Part shown: positions 44,569 through 56,366 of the stretch, one piece after another
How the letters are laid out: every line of letters begins with the position of its first letter
Numbering within the stretch: the stretch's first letter is position 1
Assembly (NCBI RefSeq): GCF_000801105.2
Contig: NC_079515.1
Coordinates: forward strand, 12,772,001 to 12,836,000
Direction: 5' to 3'
Source: Raphanus sativus
Taxonomy: Eukaryota; Streptophyta; Magnoliopsida; Brassicales; Brassicaceae
Length of the DNA stretch: 64,000 bases
Made by a program: the position numbers and the translations under genes
The notes under the pieces: generated by a model
What the model saw: only the letters and a program-made list of their open reading frames with translations
Told to the model about the DNA's origin: nothing
The model's database searches: none

Positions 44569-46200
44569 TTATTTTTAAAGCACTAAACTTTACCAACTAT
44601 GTTGTAACTTTTTTTATTAGTCAAAGTCTACAAAAAATTAGTATTAACTTTTACTAATCATGCTTTAGATTTATTTTTAAAGCTACAGCAAAAAATCTAA
44701 AACAAATTTTTTTCTTATGTATTTTAGTCAAAAAATCTACACCCTTGTTTTATAGGCTGTAGAAACTTTAAAATGAAAAAACTATTTATGATATCAAATA
44801 AATTAGATAATCATAATAAAAATATTTATACATATTTTACTTTAATTCTGGGTGTTTTCAAAACTGTTGAAATATTTTATGTTATTTAAAATTATATATC
44901 ACATTTTAAATAACAATAAACTTTGATAATATATAAAAAATCACTAATATAAATTATTTTAGTTGATAAAATAATTATTTTATATATACATCACATATTT
45001 TTTATTTTGAAATATCTACAACATATAACCTACAACTACAACAAATTTAACTACAGCAAAAGTCTCTGTAGAAAAATCTACAGTAATAACTTTACATTTA
45101 CAACCAACTTACCTACAACTAAAGTTTTACAGCTAAATTTTTACAGCTAAATTTTTACAGCCACAGTCGAACCAATCACCTCCATCGTATAGCTTACTTA
45201 TTGTTCAATCCTTTACAATTAGTAAATGATAAATTTATTGTTACAAACACGCGCGGGTGGTTGCCGGTTGGTAATGTGCGATTTCGTGTTCTTAGAGATT
45301 TCGTGTTCGATTTTACTTAGAACAAAGTCAAAGTGCGTATCGCTTTCTTCCACTTTTAGGCTTCAGCCTGAATGTTCTATAGATTTGCAGAAAACTCCGG
45401 TCAAAAGAAAAACTAGGATATGACCGAGACACCAGTGTTAATAAAAAAGAACCTATTCTCTTCTATTACAGTGTTTTCTCAACCGGCATTTTTAGTTTTG
45501 GTGGTAAAGAGCTCACGGTTGTAAGTTGGAGAATTTACATGTGACCGAGAAGATCGTTCACAGTGATCCACATGGTGATCCCCGTAAACTAGGTCGTTGG
45601 TCGTTTCGATCTCTAGCATGGACCATCTCGTTGGAGTTAGAACATTCAGTTATAAAAAGAGTGTTTTTTTCTTTTATGTATATCATCATAGTATTAGTAT
45701 ATTATTTACCTAAACTACGAATTTAGATTATTGTCTAGAAATACTTCCTTTTGGACTCTCAATAAAGTATGAAGATTTGGACTTTCTCACCAGCAAATGG
45801 CTCATGCGTTTACCACCACCCAGTTCTTCTTTCAGAGCCTATCCTCTTTTCTCTATTATAAATTTCGTGTTATAGACTTTCATCTACACCATCTGAAAAC
45901 ACGAAACTCGAGCCGCTCATCAAAAGGATCATCATTCCTTTTTCCAAGTCTGTGTACAGTGAACTTATCTCAACATTTGGTGTTCGCATTTCCTATATAC
46001 AATAAAACCATTTGACTTTTTTATATAAAAATTAGTTTTGCCAGTTAAAAGAGTTCCGAATCAAATCCAAACCGCTCTTAACAACTCCAGATATAAACAG
46101 AAAACAAATGCGAAAGTAGATCTATTAATTTTCGAATATTTCACTATACACTATTGCAAAGATCGCCATATATTATGGATTAATTAAAAAAGTGGTGACC
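44569..46200. other. Intergenic DNA without a recognised gene
   Basis: Contains CTACA/TTTTACAGC motifs at 44990-45170. Small open frames (45226-45423, 45526-45726, 45797-46015) show no recognised domain or start context and are not called. Confidence 0.4.
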
Positions 46201-46252
46201 AAAATTAATGATATTTGAAAGCCTTTTCAAAAAAAAAAAATTAATGATATTT
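46201..46252 (+). mobile_element. Ultra-short poly(A) insertion with 16-bp direct repeats
   Basis: AAAATTAATGATATTT at 46201-46216 and 46237-46252 flanks GAAAGCCTTTTC plus A residues (20 bases). Confidence 0.75.
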
Positions 46253-46890
46253 TTGCATATAAAAATTCATCAGAGTATTAGGCAATGCTTTGTACGGAAG
46301 GCGATGCATTCCTTCCCGAATTTTTTTCTTTTTTTTTATCTTCAATATATATTTTCTTTTAGTTTTCTATTTCTACAAATACTGTTATTTTTCATTTTGC
46401 AAATTAACAAACCTGCGGTGTATAGATCTTGTCAAATTTGAATAGCATAAAAAACTAACAATGTGAACAGTGCCGTCTTAAAAAATTCGATGACCTTAGG
46501 CAAAATATAAAATAAAGACCTCTTTATAAGTTTTTTTCTCAACTTTTATTTATTGCATTTCCTTAAATTAATGATTTTTTATCAAAAAAAAATATGATTG
46601 AATTTATTTCGAACAAAAAAAATTGTGCTATTCAAAGAAAAAAATATAAAAATGAAGTTTTATGTATAAATTAGGTTTTGTTAAAGGAAATTGAGAATGT
46701 TGTAAGGGTAACTTTTTGTTCTTATTGTATTTAGATTAGGTTTATTTAGTTATGGACCTTTTTATTATAATTTCACCAACTAATTGATATTTAACAAACA
46801 AAAATAGAGCTTTCTAATTAGCAAAATAACACTAAAATTTCTTTTGGACCTATGGATCCATGGCAATTGTCCATATTGCCATGGGTTAGG
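46253..46890. other. AT-rich spacer, possible hAT relic
   Basis: CAGTGCCGTCTTAAAA at 46468 resembles the outer end of CAGTGCCGG-type hAT elements, but no second end was found. No gene. Confidence 0.35.
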
Positions 46891-47096
46891 ACATTTCCAA
46901 CTCCACTCCATATTTTACTCCAAAATTGAGAATGGAGTTGAAAATGGAGTGGAAAATGGAGTGATGACCAAAAAATAAAAACATTACTCCATTCATAGAG
47001 TAATGTTTTTATTTTTTGGTCATCACTCAATTTTCCACTCCATTTCCAACTACATTCTCAATTTTGGAGTAAAATATGGAGTGGGGTTGGAGATGT
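46891..47096. mobile_element. 206-bp fold-back MITE
   Basis: Two arms of about 99 bases (46891-46989 and 46998-47096) are nearly perfect inverted copies with an 8-base loop CATTCATA. Ends ACATTTCCAACTCC and GGTTGGAGATGT. A transcript would form a long hairpin. No clear target duplication. Confidence 0.9.
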
Positions 47097-47305
47097 TTTT
47101 AGAGTCGCATTGAATGTGAAAGAATAGAAGATATAAACAAACAAAAAAGGAGATGTTAAAAGAAAAACAAAAGAAAAAACAAAACAGAAAGGAGGCCTCA
47201 AATGACAAAAATGACCACGACGTACAATCGTTCTCGTTTGGTATCATTCCGAGAAAGCGAGGGACCCATGCAATCCACGTAACGGAGACATGCACAGTCT
47301 CTCCG

Positions 47306-47356
47306 TAATCATATATTATTCTTTTTTTTTTTGAAGATAATCATATATTATTCTTT
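47306..47356 (-). mobile_element. Ultra-short poly(T) insertion with 19-bp direct repeats
   Basis: TAATCATATATTATTCTTT at 47306-47324 and 47338-47356 flanks T residues plus GAAGA (minus strand TCTTC-poly(A)). Confidence 0.75.
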
Positions 47357-48150
47357 GTTCGTAAAATCTAATCGAATATTTCTTTGTTATTAAAAATCTA
47401 ATCGAATTTAGTAAAAAAAAAATAAATCTAATCGAATATTATATGTGCTTTAATGATAGAACGAAGAAAAAATATCACTGGATCTCTTCTCCCATACACT
47501 AACGCCACCGCCCTAATTTGCGTGTATACTCTTTTTCTTCCCGTGATATGTTTTTATATAGGTAATGTAAAATACACTTTTACCAAAGGGGAATATGCGC
47601 TATGCATTGATATATATACGCTATGCAGTATGAACGTCGGTATTCGGAACATCATGCAAGAAGTCGTTGGCTAAATAGTAACTAGAACATGGAGAGATAG
47701 ATTCTCACGAAAACCTAAAGAATACTTTATCAAATATGTATCTTACTTAATTATTAGAAAGCTCATTGAGAAGTATTTTATTTAATATATTTAAGTGGGT
47801 CTCAACATTTTAACATTTATTTCGAAAATATATTCTTTTTTTTTCTTTCAAAATTATGTGTGTGTGAGAGAAGTCCTACATGGTAAAAATACTCTTCTAG
47901 CTAGATCTGCTTTTTTATATCTTCCATGATAATTGCTGTCGTCTAACAAAAATCTTTCATTACATGCTGTACCAAATTATATTAGGTGTACATCTATATT
48001 ACAAATTTTCCATTTAAACCAATAATAATTTGAAACCAAATTTCGAAGGTTTTTCTCCAATATTTGTTTTCTCATTTTCTTCTAATTGTGTCAATTCGTT
48101 AGATCATACCTGTCTATTAGTCGATACACAGTTGTATCATGTCTTGTATC
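47357..48150. other. Intergenic DNA without a recognised gene
   Basis: AATCTAATCGAAT occurs three times at 47366-47440. Otherwise nothing recognised. Confidence 0.4.
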
Positions 48151-48841
48151 TATATGACTAAGCTTGGACACGGATTAGATATTCGGGTTTTTAAAAATAT
48201 TTGTAATTTGCTTCATATGTTATGGATATCTAATTTTCGATTTGTTTTGCTTCGAAAAAATACGAATATTCGAAAAAAGTATATCCGAAAAATAATAGAT
48301 ATTTTTTGGATATTTACGGATATTTCATCTCTTTTGATTAATACAAATAATCTTAAAATTTTGATATAAATTTGTTTCATAAAATATGTTTTTGCATGAT
48401 ATATAAGATACAAACTAAAAAAGTGGTGAATCTACATATTTTGTAATTTTAAAAAACTTAGTTAACAATTATACTTAACAAAAAACTCAAGAAATTTTTA
48501 TAATTGTCATAACTTTTTCTCTTCTTTTTATGTAATACTTTTATATAAGTAATAATGTGAATAGAATTTGTTAAATCATATGTTAGAATAATAATTATAA
48601 TTTTTATACATTTAAAACTTTAAATATAATCAAAACATACATGTATTTCTATATTATCGGATCGGATATCCGTTTCCCAAATTTTTAATATTTGTGATTT
48701 GCTTCGATTTCAACGGATATTGATTCTTAATATTTGCTTTGCTTCGAAAATTTACGAATATCCAGAATTTTCGGATCGAGTCGAAATGAATAACGAATCG
48801 AATCAAATTTAATGGATAAAATGTACAGCCCTATATATGAC
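48151..48841. mobile_element. 675-bp hAT-like element with perfect 8-bp duplication
   Basis: Element 48159-48833 between TATATGAC repeats (48151-48158, 48834-48841). Ends TAAGCTTGGACACGG and TGTACAGCCCTA are degenerate inverted repeats. Ends are rich in GGATATCC/CGAATATC motifs. No transposase. Confidence 0.8.
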
Positions 48842-49825
48842 TATATCGTGATGCTGCTGTACCAAAATAATATCGGGGATTACGTTCACATTTTCATATC
48901 TTTGTAAAAAAAATTAAACCAAAAGTTCAATTTTTCCTATATTGCTTTCCTCAATTTTCAGTAAGTTGATTTCATTGACATTGTATTATTGTACAGAGGA
49001 CATATTCGTCGTTTGAAAATAAATATCATATTAGGATATATATAATTTGACTTCCACACAAAATGGGGAAGTGATTAATGCATAATTTATGAAAATGCTT
49101 AATTTAATCATAAATATGCATTTTCTCGTTGACTAGTACTGATACACGTTGGTATACAATTGGTGTTTAGTCAAAGAAATATTATCTTGGAAAAATAGAC
49201 AATAAAAAGAAATGGAAAAACTAAAAGAAAAGTAAGCAAGAACCTTGCTTTCTTCCACCTCCTCTCCTTTCATATATGTTATCACCTTCTTCTCTTTTTT
49301 TCACCTTTTTCCTTTTGCCTAAGCTTTTAAGATTCGTTACTAATCGCTTAATGACTCAATTACCATTACACGCTTTGTTCTCTTTCATGTGATATCTCGT
49401 TCTGCAGTGGCACGCCTACCGACAATTTTAAGTCTTTTCAGGGGCTTAATAGTAATATATGCGAGAGGGAAATCAGAACAACTCTTGTCTCGCGTTATTC
49501 AAATCCTAGTTTGAATTCACCATATATGTCCATTCTTTACTGCGCTGCTTGCAAAAAGGGTGATTTGGTAATTTCATACCTCGTGACCGTTCTGCATACA
49601 ACTTCGGGTTTTACTTTATTAATGAAATGCAAGTGTGTGTGGTAATCTGAAAATCTCTCATTTTTCTCCTTTTCTTAGAGGCTCTTTGTTCTTCTTAACT
49701 ACTAGATCTCTCTTTTGTTTCATCTCATTCTTCTTCTTATTCTTTATCATCAGCTTCTTATTTTATTCTCTGCTTTCTGCTATCTCGTGGCTCTGACCAG
49801 CTCCCGAGTTGTTCGTTTCTGGTTA
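48842..49825 (+). promoter_or_regulatory. CLE41 upstream region
   Basis: About 1 kb between a hAT-like element and CLE41. A pyrimidine-rich stretch (49240-49330, 49650-49760) suits a 5' leader. I cannot place the TATA box or start with confidence. Confidence 0.4.
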
Positions 49826-49900
49826 ATGGATATTGAACCCTCTTGGGATCTTGGGGGGTGGGTTATTTCTTTTTCTAAATTGCATGGCAACATCAAATGA
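49826..49900 (+). CDS. Upstream open reading frame overlapping the CLE41 start
   Basis: The ATG at 49826 opens a 24-codon frame (MDIEPSWDLGGWVISFSKLH...) whose TGA is at 49898-49900. It overlaps the CLE41 start codon (49884) in another frame by 17 bases. If the leader includes it, ribosomes must skip it to translate CLE41. Confidence 0.5.
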   Translation: MDIEPSWDLGGWVISFSKLHGNIK

Positions 49901-50183
49901 CCAAACCAATACTAAATCATCACATTCTCATACTCTTCTTCTTTTCATCATATTCTTATCTTTCATTCTCTTCATCAACCTTATGATCCCCATGACTCAT
50001 CATCGATCCACATCTACGGTTGCTCCCTTCGAGAGGGTTCTTCTCGAAACTTCCGTTCCAGCTTCATCAACAATGGATCTGCATCGAAAGGCTCGCACAC
50101 GTCGCAGCCATACTTCTAGAAGGAGAAAGTTTGCAAATGATGATCATGAAGTTCCTAGTGGTCCAAACCCTATTTCCAACTAG
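49884..50183 (+). CDS. CLE41: CLE41 pre-propeptide (TDIF precursor)
   Basis: Intronless, 99 residues. The start MATSNDQTNTKSSHSHTLLL matches Arabidopsis CLE41 as I remember it, including length. A hydrophobic signal segment lies at about residues 18-36 (TLLLFIIFLSFILFINLM). A variable basic region follows (RKARTRRSHTSRRRKF) and the last 12 residues are HEVPSGPNPISN (50145-50180), the exact TDIF peptide shared by CLE41 and CLE44. The peptide is secreted, hydroxylated on prolines and sensed by PXY/TDR to keep procambium dividing and block xylem differentiation. The F-box and LAZY5-like genes upstream fit the CLE41 locus and not CLE44. An open frame upstream of the ATG lacks an ATG of its own and is excluded. 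Confidence 0.97.
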   Translation: MATSNDQTNTKSSHSHTLLLFIIFLSFILFINLMIPMTHHRSTSTVAPFERVLLETSVPASSTMDLHRKARTRRSHTSRRRKFANDDHEVPSGPNPISN

Positions 50184-50733
50184 GTGAGCTGGCGTATCTG
50201 GTTTTACCCGTGAGTTTGAAGGATTTTTATAGATCAATATGATATCATATGGGCGATGCTTCTTATCGATGGAGACCGGAGAAGAACTTAACTGTTATGG
50301 ATTTAGAATATATCTTTGGATGAATCACTTTGGTACCCATCATTTCCTTCTTACGTCTTTTGTCCATTTATATTGCTTGGGTACCATGTTTTAAGTTTTG
50401 ATTAGAGTTGTAAAGAAGAGGTATACTATTATTCGTTAATCGTTTACATGTGTATGTAGCCACCTATGTTTTTCGTTCACAAACTACTAGGAGCATATAG
50501 ATCCTTGATCATTAGGTCTAATTTAATGATAGTTTCATTGTTATAAAGCTTGGAGAATTAACAGAGAGACCCTAGCTATTTGTAACAATAGTGAATGACA
50601 TTGAAGATCTCGAGGCATTTCCCAAATAATTGTTAGATCTCTTTGCTCCATACAAAACAGTCTCTTTTCTAAATATCATTCTGAAAAGAAAATGCAAATT
50701 AGCTATATCATATTTCAATTTTAAAAAAAAATA

Positions 50734-50764
<31 letters not shown>

Positions 50765-51017
50765 TATCGATTATCTAAAACGATTTTCTTCATTACAGAG
50801 AAAGGCTTAGTAATAATCTGTAGAGAAAAATATGATAACACTTTAGGTTACTATGGACCCTGATCATACCCAACCATAGGCTATACGACTCGAGACTGCC
50901 AGACAGGGGTGAGAAGACCAATTATCTTTTAATCAATTGTTGTTGTCACAATAAAATAATTATATCAGAAACATGTGAATCAGCTTTTTCGTTCGTTAGG
51001 TTGAACGACAAGAGACT
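50184..51017. other. CLE41 3' flank
   Basis: The 3' UTR probably ends before about 50560. An (AT)n tract lies at 50733-50755. No other gene. Confidence 0.45.
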
Positions 51018-51602
51018 GTAGAGGGTAGGGGTGGTCAAAATATCTGTAACATTTGATTCTATCCATTATTCATTTCAATTCGATCAAAAAAATCAGGATA
51101 TCTGTAACTCAACGAATCGAAGCAAATATTAAAATTCAATATCCGTCGAATAAGAAGCAAATCGCAAATACTCATTTTTAAAAAGACGAATATCCGATCC
51201 GATCTGTAATGTACATATACATATATATTTTATATATGAAATTATATATAATTTAATATTTTTATATAGATTTTTAGTTATTTTACCACTAAATTAATTA
51301 TTTGGTCATTAAATTTTTGAAAATACCTAGTTTTAAAATAATTTGTAATGAATTTTATATTAAACATTTTATTTTCCTTTTAATTTATTTGGAAAAAATT
51401 TTTTATAAATTTTTACCGGATCGACGGATCGAATCGGATATCAGGTAAAATATACTAATTTTCCAGATATCCGTAACACCGAATATCCGAAACATCACGG
51501 ATCGGATTGGAACGAAAAAACAATTATTCGTAAGGGGCGGATCGGATCACGAATATCCTAAAAAATCCGGATATCCGCTCCGTGCCCATCCCTAGTAGAG
51601 GG
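51018..51602. mobile_element. 569-bp hAT-like element with perfect 8-bp duplication
   Basis: Element 51026-51594 between GTAGAGGG repeats (51018-51025, 51595-51602). Ends TAGGGGTGGTCAAAATATC and GTGCCCATCCCTA. Arrays of GATATCCG/CGGATCGGAT are near both ends and the centre is AT-rich. No transposase. Confidence 0.88.
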
Positions 51603-51928
51603 TAAGAAGCAAACTTATTTGACAGGAATAGGTTCCTACATAACTTTTTGTCTTATCAAAGCACAGTGCTCTGAAAGAAGAACTTTGAATAAGAAATAAA
51701 GTGATGATTTGATAATTATAATCATATCATTTGCCTTGTTGTGAATTATATGCCATCAATCATTTGCTTTATGATGTTCCACTTTTCTTCTCTTTCTTAC
51801 TTTATTTCGTGCATATTTTGGTGAAGGCCCTTGTTTTCTTCTGTATAAATATTTACAAGCGACAAATTTGAAATTAACAAAAATAGCTTTAATAAGAGAT
51901 GAACTGATTGTACATAAATAGAAGTTTT

Positions 51929-51983
51929 ACGTTCAGCATTTGTTATTTTTTTTTGACCAACACAACACGTTCACCATTTGTTA
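51929..51983 (-). mobile_element. Ultra-short poly(T) insertion with 17-bp direct repeats
   Basis: ACGTTCAGCATTTGTTA at 51929-51945 and ACGTTCACCATTTGTTA at 51967-51983 (one mismatch) flank nine T plus GACCAACACAAC. Minus strand: GTTGTGTTGGTC-poly(A). Confidence 0.75.
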
Positions 51984-52901
51984 CATTTAGAATGTAGGAT
52001 AGTCTACGCTTCGGGAGCGTATATGTATGCAGAAGGCAAGAAAAAGTCATTATTAGTGAAAAAGTTATATTTCAATTTACCCAAGTTAGGTCTATAATTT
52101 TTTTTTTTGTAATTACTGTCTTTGAAGTTGTGGGAGAATAACGTTGAAGCAATTTTGCTGAAGAGCTTTGGTAAAATCAAGTAGACGGATTCAGACTCTT
52201 GTTCGATTCCAATATTACGTAGTGGAGATATAATCAAAAGATATCATGAAGGGTTTATTTATATTATGCCACAATGTAAGAGTGTTTAAATATTAAACTA
52301 TTTTAAAAAAAATTACTGAGATAGTTGGCTACTCATTTTCACTAAAATCGCATTGACTTCTAAACATGAAAAAAACTACGCACTGAAGATAAGAGAGGAC
52401 TAGGAAAAAATAAAAAGGACTGAAGTGAAGGAGAAGTACCAACCCCGGTGTTACAACAACAAAGAGAAAACACTAACCAGTTTCAGTGTAAACTCTTTGA
52501 ATATCCTCCCTTCATTGTCAATTAAACCAAAATTTTCATAATTGCATGACATCCAACCACTCAATCTTTCATCCTTCATATATTTGGAATCATGAAGACG
52601 AATGATTGAACCCTTTTGACATTCAGATCTATGATCCTTCCGACTAACGTTTGGAGCACTTTAATTAAACAAGAGCTATATAATAAAACCAACGATCTTC
52701 ATTAGATTGGTTACAATATTATTAGTATTCATCTACATCTTTATGACATACCAAAACACCATTATAGCTGTAGCACGAAATCTCTTTGATACGAGGGAAA
52801 TAAATTTGGTCCATGTTTGTCTTGAAATCGAAGAAATTGAAAGAACTCATTAACCAGTTAATGAAGTGAAAAGAACTAATTTATAAATAGTAAGAATAGA
52901 T
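51984..52901. other. Intergenic DNA without a recognised gene
   Basis: No element ends or gene motifs seen. Confidence 0.4.
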
Positions 52902-53162
52902 AAATTGCACCATTTGACGGATGAGGTAGCATGCTTGGTAAGGATCCTAGGGGCCAATTGTCATGCTCACGGGTTCGACGCCAGACGGAGGGGAACTGCC
53001 GATTCTTGTCACCAAATGCGGTACTGGGTGTTGGACCTTTTCCTCATCCCAGGTAAAGCCCTCCCGGATGAAATGGATCGCTGCTTGACCGGGCCCAGGG
53101 GAATGATCCACGTAAGTGGAGTAACCTCTGGATTATCAAAAAAAAAAGAAATTGCACCATTT
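52902..53162 (+). mobile_element. tRNA-derived SINE with perfect 14-bp duplication
   Basis: Body 52916-53148: A box TAGCATGCTTGG, B box GGTTCGACGCC, 3' end ATTATC plus poly(A). Direct repeats AAATTGCACCATTT at 52902-52915 and 53149-53162 are identical, so the insertion is fairly recent. A 91-codon open frame across it has no meaning. Confidence 0.95.
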
Positions 53163-53988
53163 TATTTTTCTAGCCACTGAGTTTATATAACTTTCTCCAA
53201 TCTTTCAAAATATCACAACCTCAGTTGACAACTAAACATCGATGCGGTGATTTATACATTCAGATTTTATCCAAATATAAGACTGCAATTAATACACATC
53301 AAGCACACTAAAAGCAGAAGCATTGATTTAGTCTCGGAAGTCTAGTCTCTTAAATTTCTTGATGTAAAAGCTCATTAGTTTCTGTTTATCTATGTTTGGT
53401 ATATGTAGCTTTCTGATTATCATGAAGTTGTCACGAATCAAGTGGATTACAGATGAAATTAGTGATGAAGCTTATTCCAGTTTGAACAATTTGAGGCACT
53501 TCTTTTACTTAGACAACTCCTCAATGCTTAGCACTGGACTTTCTGTGCAGGTTCTGTCCTTGATGCTTTTGCTGCGTTTGAGTTTGCTCCTGTTTTGTTT
53601 TGTCATTTTCTTAGGTTTCTCTGATAGCTACCGAAAATTTTGTTACTTGGCATCTTATGGATTCGGGAAAACTAATGCTCGGTGTTGTTTTTGTGCATGT
53701 TATGTGTAGTCTATTTCAAAACTTGTGTTTAACTTGAAGTAACTATCAGTCTATTTAAATTTAAATTTGTCTCCCTGTTTGAGTACATGTCAAATTAGTG
53801 TTTGAACATCTCTTTGCCATTCTCTGATAAATCTCGCTTCGCTCCATGTTCTCTTATTTAGGGGGATGTGTCTTTAATATGTACAATGAAATGAAATACA
53901 AATCAGTAGACACTTTGTACTATTGACACTTATTTTCTCTCTTTGATTTATCATGCCACGTATCTGAAATAGTGTGATTCAATTGCAG
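53163..53988. other. Spacer with possible gene debris
   Basis: An open stretch at 53392-53709 (IMKLSRIKWITDEISDEAYS) has no recognised relative. A splice-like TTTCTGTGCAG ends at 53550. Possibly part of a captured gene. Confidence 0.35.
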
Positions 53989-54206
53989 GCACAGCAACAC
54001 AAGAACTTGCGAAAAAGAACTTCAAGAATTTAAGAGAAGAAAGTAATCATGAAAAACCTCAAAACAAACAACAAGAGCAGGCAGGATTTGCCAGGAGAGG
54101 CCGTCCGTGCAAGAAACAGCCTGAATCATCTTCGATAGGCCGTACTATTTCTGAAATTTCAGCTGATGCACTCAATCCGCGAGGAGATAGTTCTAATAAA
54201 AAATAA
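53989..54206 (+). pseudogene. Exon fragment of an AT-hook bromodomain-like gene
   Basis: After an acceptor-like AATTGCAG the frame reads ATQELAKKNFKNLREESNHE, then an AT-hook-like RRGRPCKKQPESSS, GRTISEISADALNPRGDSSN, and a stop at 54204-54206. The wording resembles the region after the bromodomain in plant DNA-binding bromodomain proteins, from memory. The bromodomain is absent and the frame ends early, so this is a fragment, probably carried by the Helitron ending at 54846. Confidence 0.5.
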
Positions 54207-54411
54207 TTATGCTTACATCAAACTGTCAATAATTTTTTTTTTCTTTGTATAAAACAATATATACAAACCTGTCATATTTGTTATATGTCGTTGAGGAATT
54301 TAAAAGGCTACAATCTCCATTGAGAAAACAAGTTAGTCATCCATCCTTTCTTTGTAATCACTTGAACACCACCCGTGATCTCTTCCATGGTTACATCTGA
54401 GCTTTGATGCA

Positions 54412-54648
54412 CTAGAAAATTCCTTTCTCTTCCTTTGAATCACTACCATGGGTTCCTAAAATAACTGAGCATGTGCTTTCATAAATATCCTTATCAATAT
54501 CCTTATCCAGAACAACTTGCCTATGCCTACCATTGTTTAGAACAACAGGTTTCTCATCCTCCTCGTGGCTGCTAATACTACTGTCACTAGCATCAACTGC
54601 TCTCTTTCCCTTCTTGAAAACCAACAACAAATATCTCATAAAAGACAA
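54412..54648 (-). other. Open fragment of unknown gene, minus strand
   Basis: Reads KKGKRAVDASDSSISSHEED, then DKDIDKDIYESTCSVILGTH, to a stop. The acidic, serine-rich text is unlike random AT-rich DNA, but I do not recognise it. It lies inside the presumed Helitron body. Confidence 0.35.
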
Positions 54649-54817
54649 GCAACAAAGATATGAAGAACCTAAGTAGCAAAGCTACTCATTAGATAGTATA
54701 CATAATCACAAAATCCACGAGTAGAGAGAGAAAAACAACTTTTGAAATCACTAAACCTAAGACGCAGAGCTAACTAAAACTACAAACCAAAAATATACAC
54801 ATATAAAATGAAAATTG

Positions 54818-54846
54818 TCCGCGCAAGTGCGGAGTAGTATCCTAGT
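54818..54846 (+). mobile_element. Helitron 3' terminus (plus orientation)
   Basis: Hairpin TCCGC...GCGGA (54818-54833), then GTAGTATCCTAGT ending at 54846. The body lies to the left; no 5' end was identified. Confidence 0.65.
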
Positions 54847-54856
54847 TTACATTAAT

Positions 54857-54885
54857 ACTAGGATAAGACCCGCGCCTTGCGCGGG
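54857..54885 (-). mobile_element. Helitron 3' terminus (minus orientation)
   Basis: On the minus strand, hairpin CCCGCGC/GCGCGGG (54869-54885), then TCTTATCCTAGT ending at 54857. The body runs right, beyond the hAT-like element inserted at 54947. It faces the plus-strand Helitron end only 10 bases away. Confidence 0.7.
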
Positions 54886-56261
54886 ATGAAGTTGTTATTT
54901 TTATTATGTTTTGGAGAATGAAACAATAGTTCGGTTTCATTTAGATTAGGAGTGTTCAATCCGGATATCGGGTTGGTTTCAGTTATGTTCGGTTTTTACT
55001 ATATTTCGGTTAGTAAAATATAACTACTATTCTAAATCCATATTTACTTCGGTTCGATTTGGCTTATATACCGTCGGTTTTCAGTTTATTCGGTTTTATA
55101 CCAAAAAATAATTATTTAGTTTGAGATCATATTATATATTATACGAATTTTAGAGTCATGTTGTCAAAAAGTCATTTATTAAATAATATTATATATTTAA
55201 ATAAAATAATAAAAAACAAAAAAAATGCTTCTATCATCTAATAAAATAATCAAATCTAGAATCTATACTATTAAAGTAGCTGACACTTTTGGAACTTGCC
55301 CCTGAATTTATTTTGAAAATGCAAAACATTTCTTATTATTTACAAAACTGCACATTTCATTTAACTTCATTTTGAAAACGGATTGGGCTACGGTTTTTGT
55401 ATAAATGGGCTTCAAATATCTACCTAACCCATTTTTGATTTTTAAAATAACCCATTTAAGTTCTTACCCTATACCCTAAACTCTAATCTAACCCTAAACC
55501 CTATATACAAACCATCCAACCCTACGCTAATGCACTTTTACAGTCGAAAATAATTATATGAACCATAACTCAATTGAAATTAGTCCAATAGTAATACAAA
55601 CCTATTATTTGTTAACCTATAGTCACATATTTGTTTTGTAGACCATTCAGAAAAACATCAAAAATATTCAAACCAAACAATGTGAATGATCAAATACACG
55701 GTTTTGTAATGTCAATGATCAAGCATCAAACATACACGGTTTGATGTTCCAATTGGAAGTTCGGGATATTTGTTTAAAATATCGCATTGAATATTCTCTC
55801 TAAATTCTATATTGTCTGTAATTGATACCAACTATTAATTATCTATATAACACAATATAGAAACAGATATTAAAAGATCTTTCGATTTAATGTCATCGAT
55901 TCAAAAATAGGAACATCAAAACAGGAATTTATTATATTGTGGCTGCTTTACGAGATTATCACGCACAAAATCTCATATATGGTAACTAATTAATTAAATT
56001 TACCAATTTTTGAATCATAAAAATCAATTCGTTTACCAATCAAACCCGAAAAAGATCACCGAATATACCACGAGCACTAATTAATTCTATTTTCTAAATA
56101 CTAATCCTAAAATATAGTCTAACAGTAAATAATATCCCCCAACTTTCTCCCCAAGTATCTCCTAAACCTAATCACGTTACTTAAAAATGCTTTATATTAT
56201 AAATAGCTACCACCATATTCCTATTCAACCTCACTTTTCCAATCAAACCTACGACAGAACA

Positions 56262-56366
56262 ATGGCTGCTAAGATGCAAATAAAATCATCGAGAGGTTCT
56301 AATGATAAGGTTGCCGTAATCGAGGAGTTGAAACCATGGAAAAATACCTGGTTTGTTCATGTCAAG
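56262..56366 (+). pseudogene. First exon of an RPA1-like (DUF223-type) gene in the Helitron
   Basis: ATG at 56262. After a short N-terminus the frame reads VAVIEELKPWKNTWFVHVK, then a donor-like AAG/GTTCCG. The motif ELKPWK.TW.V.VK is the start of the N-terminal OB fold in plant replication protein A1-like proteins, which many plant Helitrons carry. A TATA-like TTATAAATAG lies near 56195-56204 and a short leader follows. No downstream OB-fold exons were seen, so the gene is truncated. Confidence 0.6.

Noticed and set aside
49715..49883. Longer CLE41 N-terminus from upstream codons
   Set aside because: The upstream in-frame start is a TTG; the ATG at 49884 gives the family-typical 99-residue precursor.
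52905..53180. 91-codon open frame
   Set aside because: It lies entirely across a tRNA-derived SINE and its poly(A) tail.
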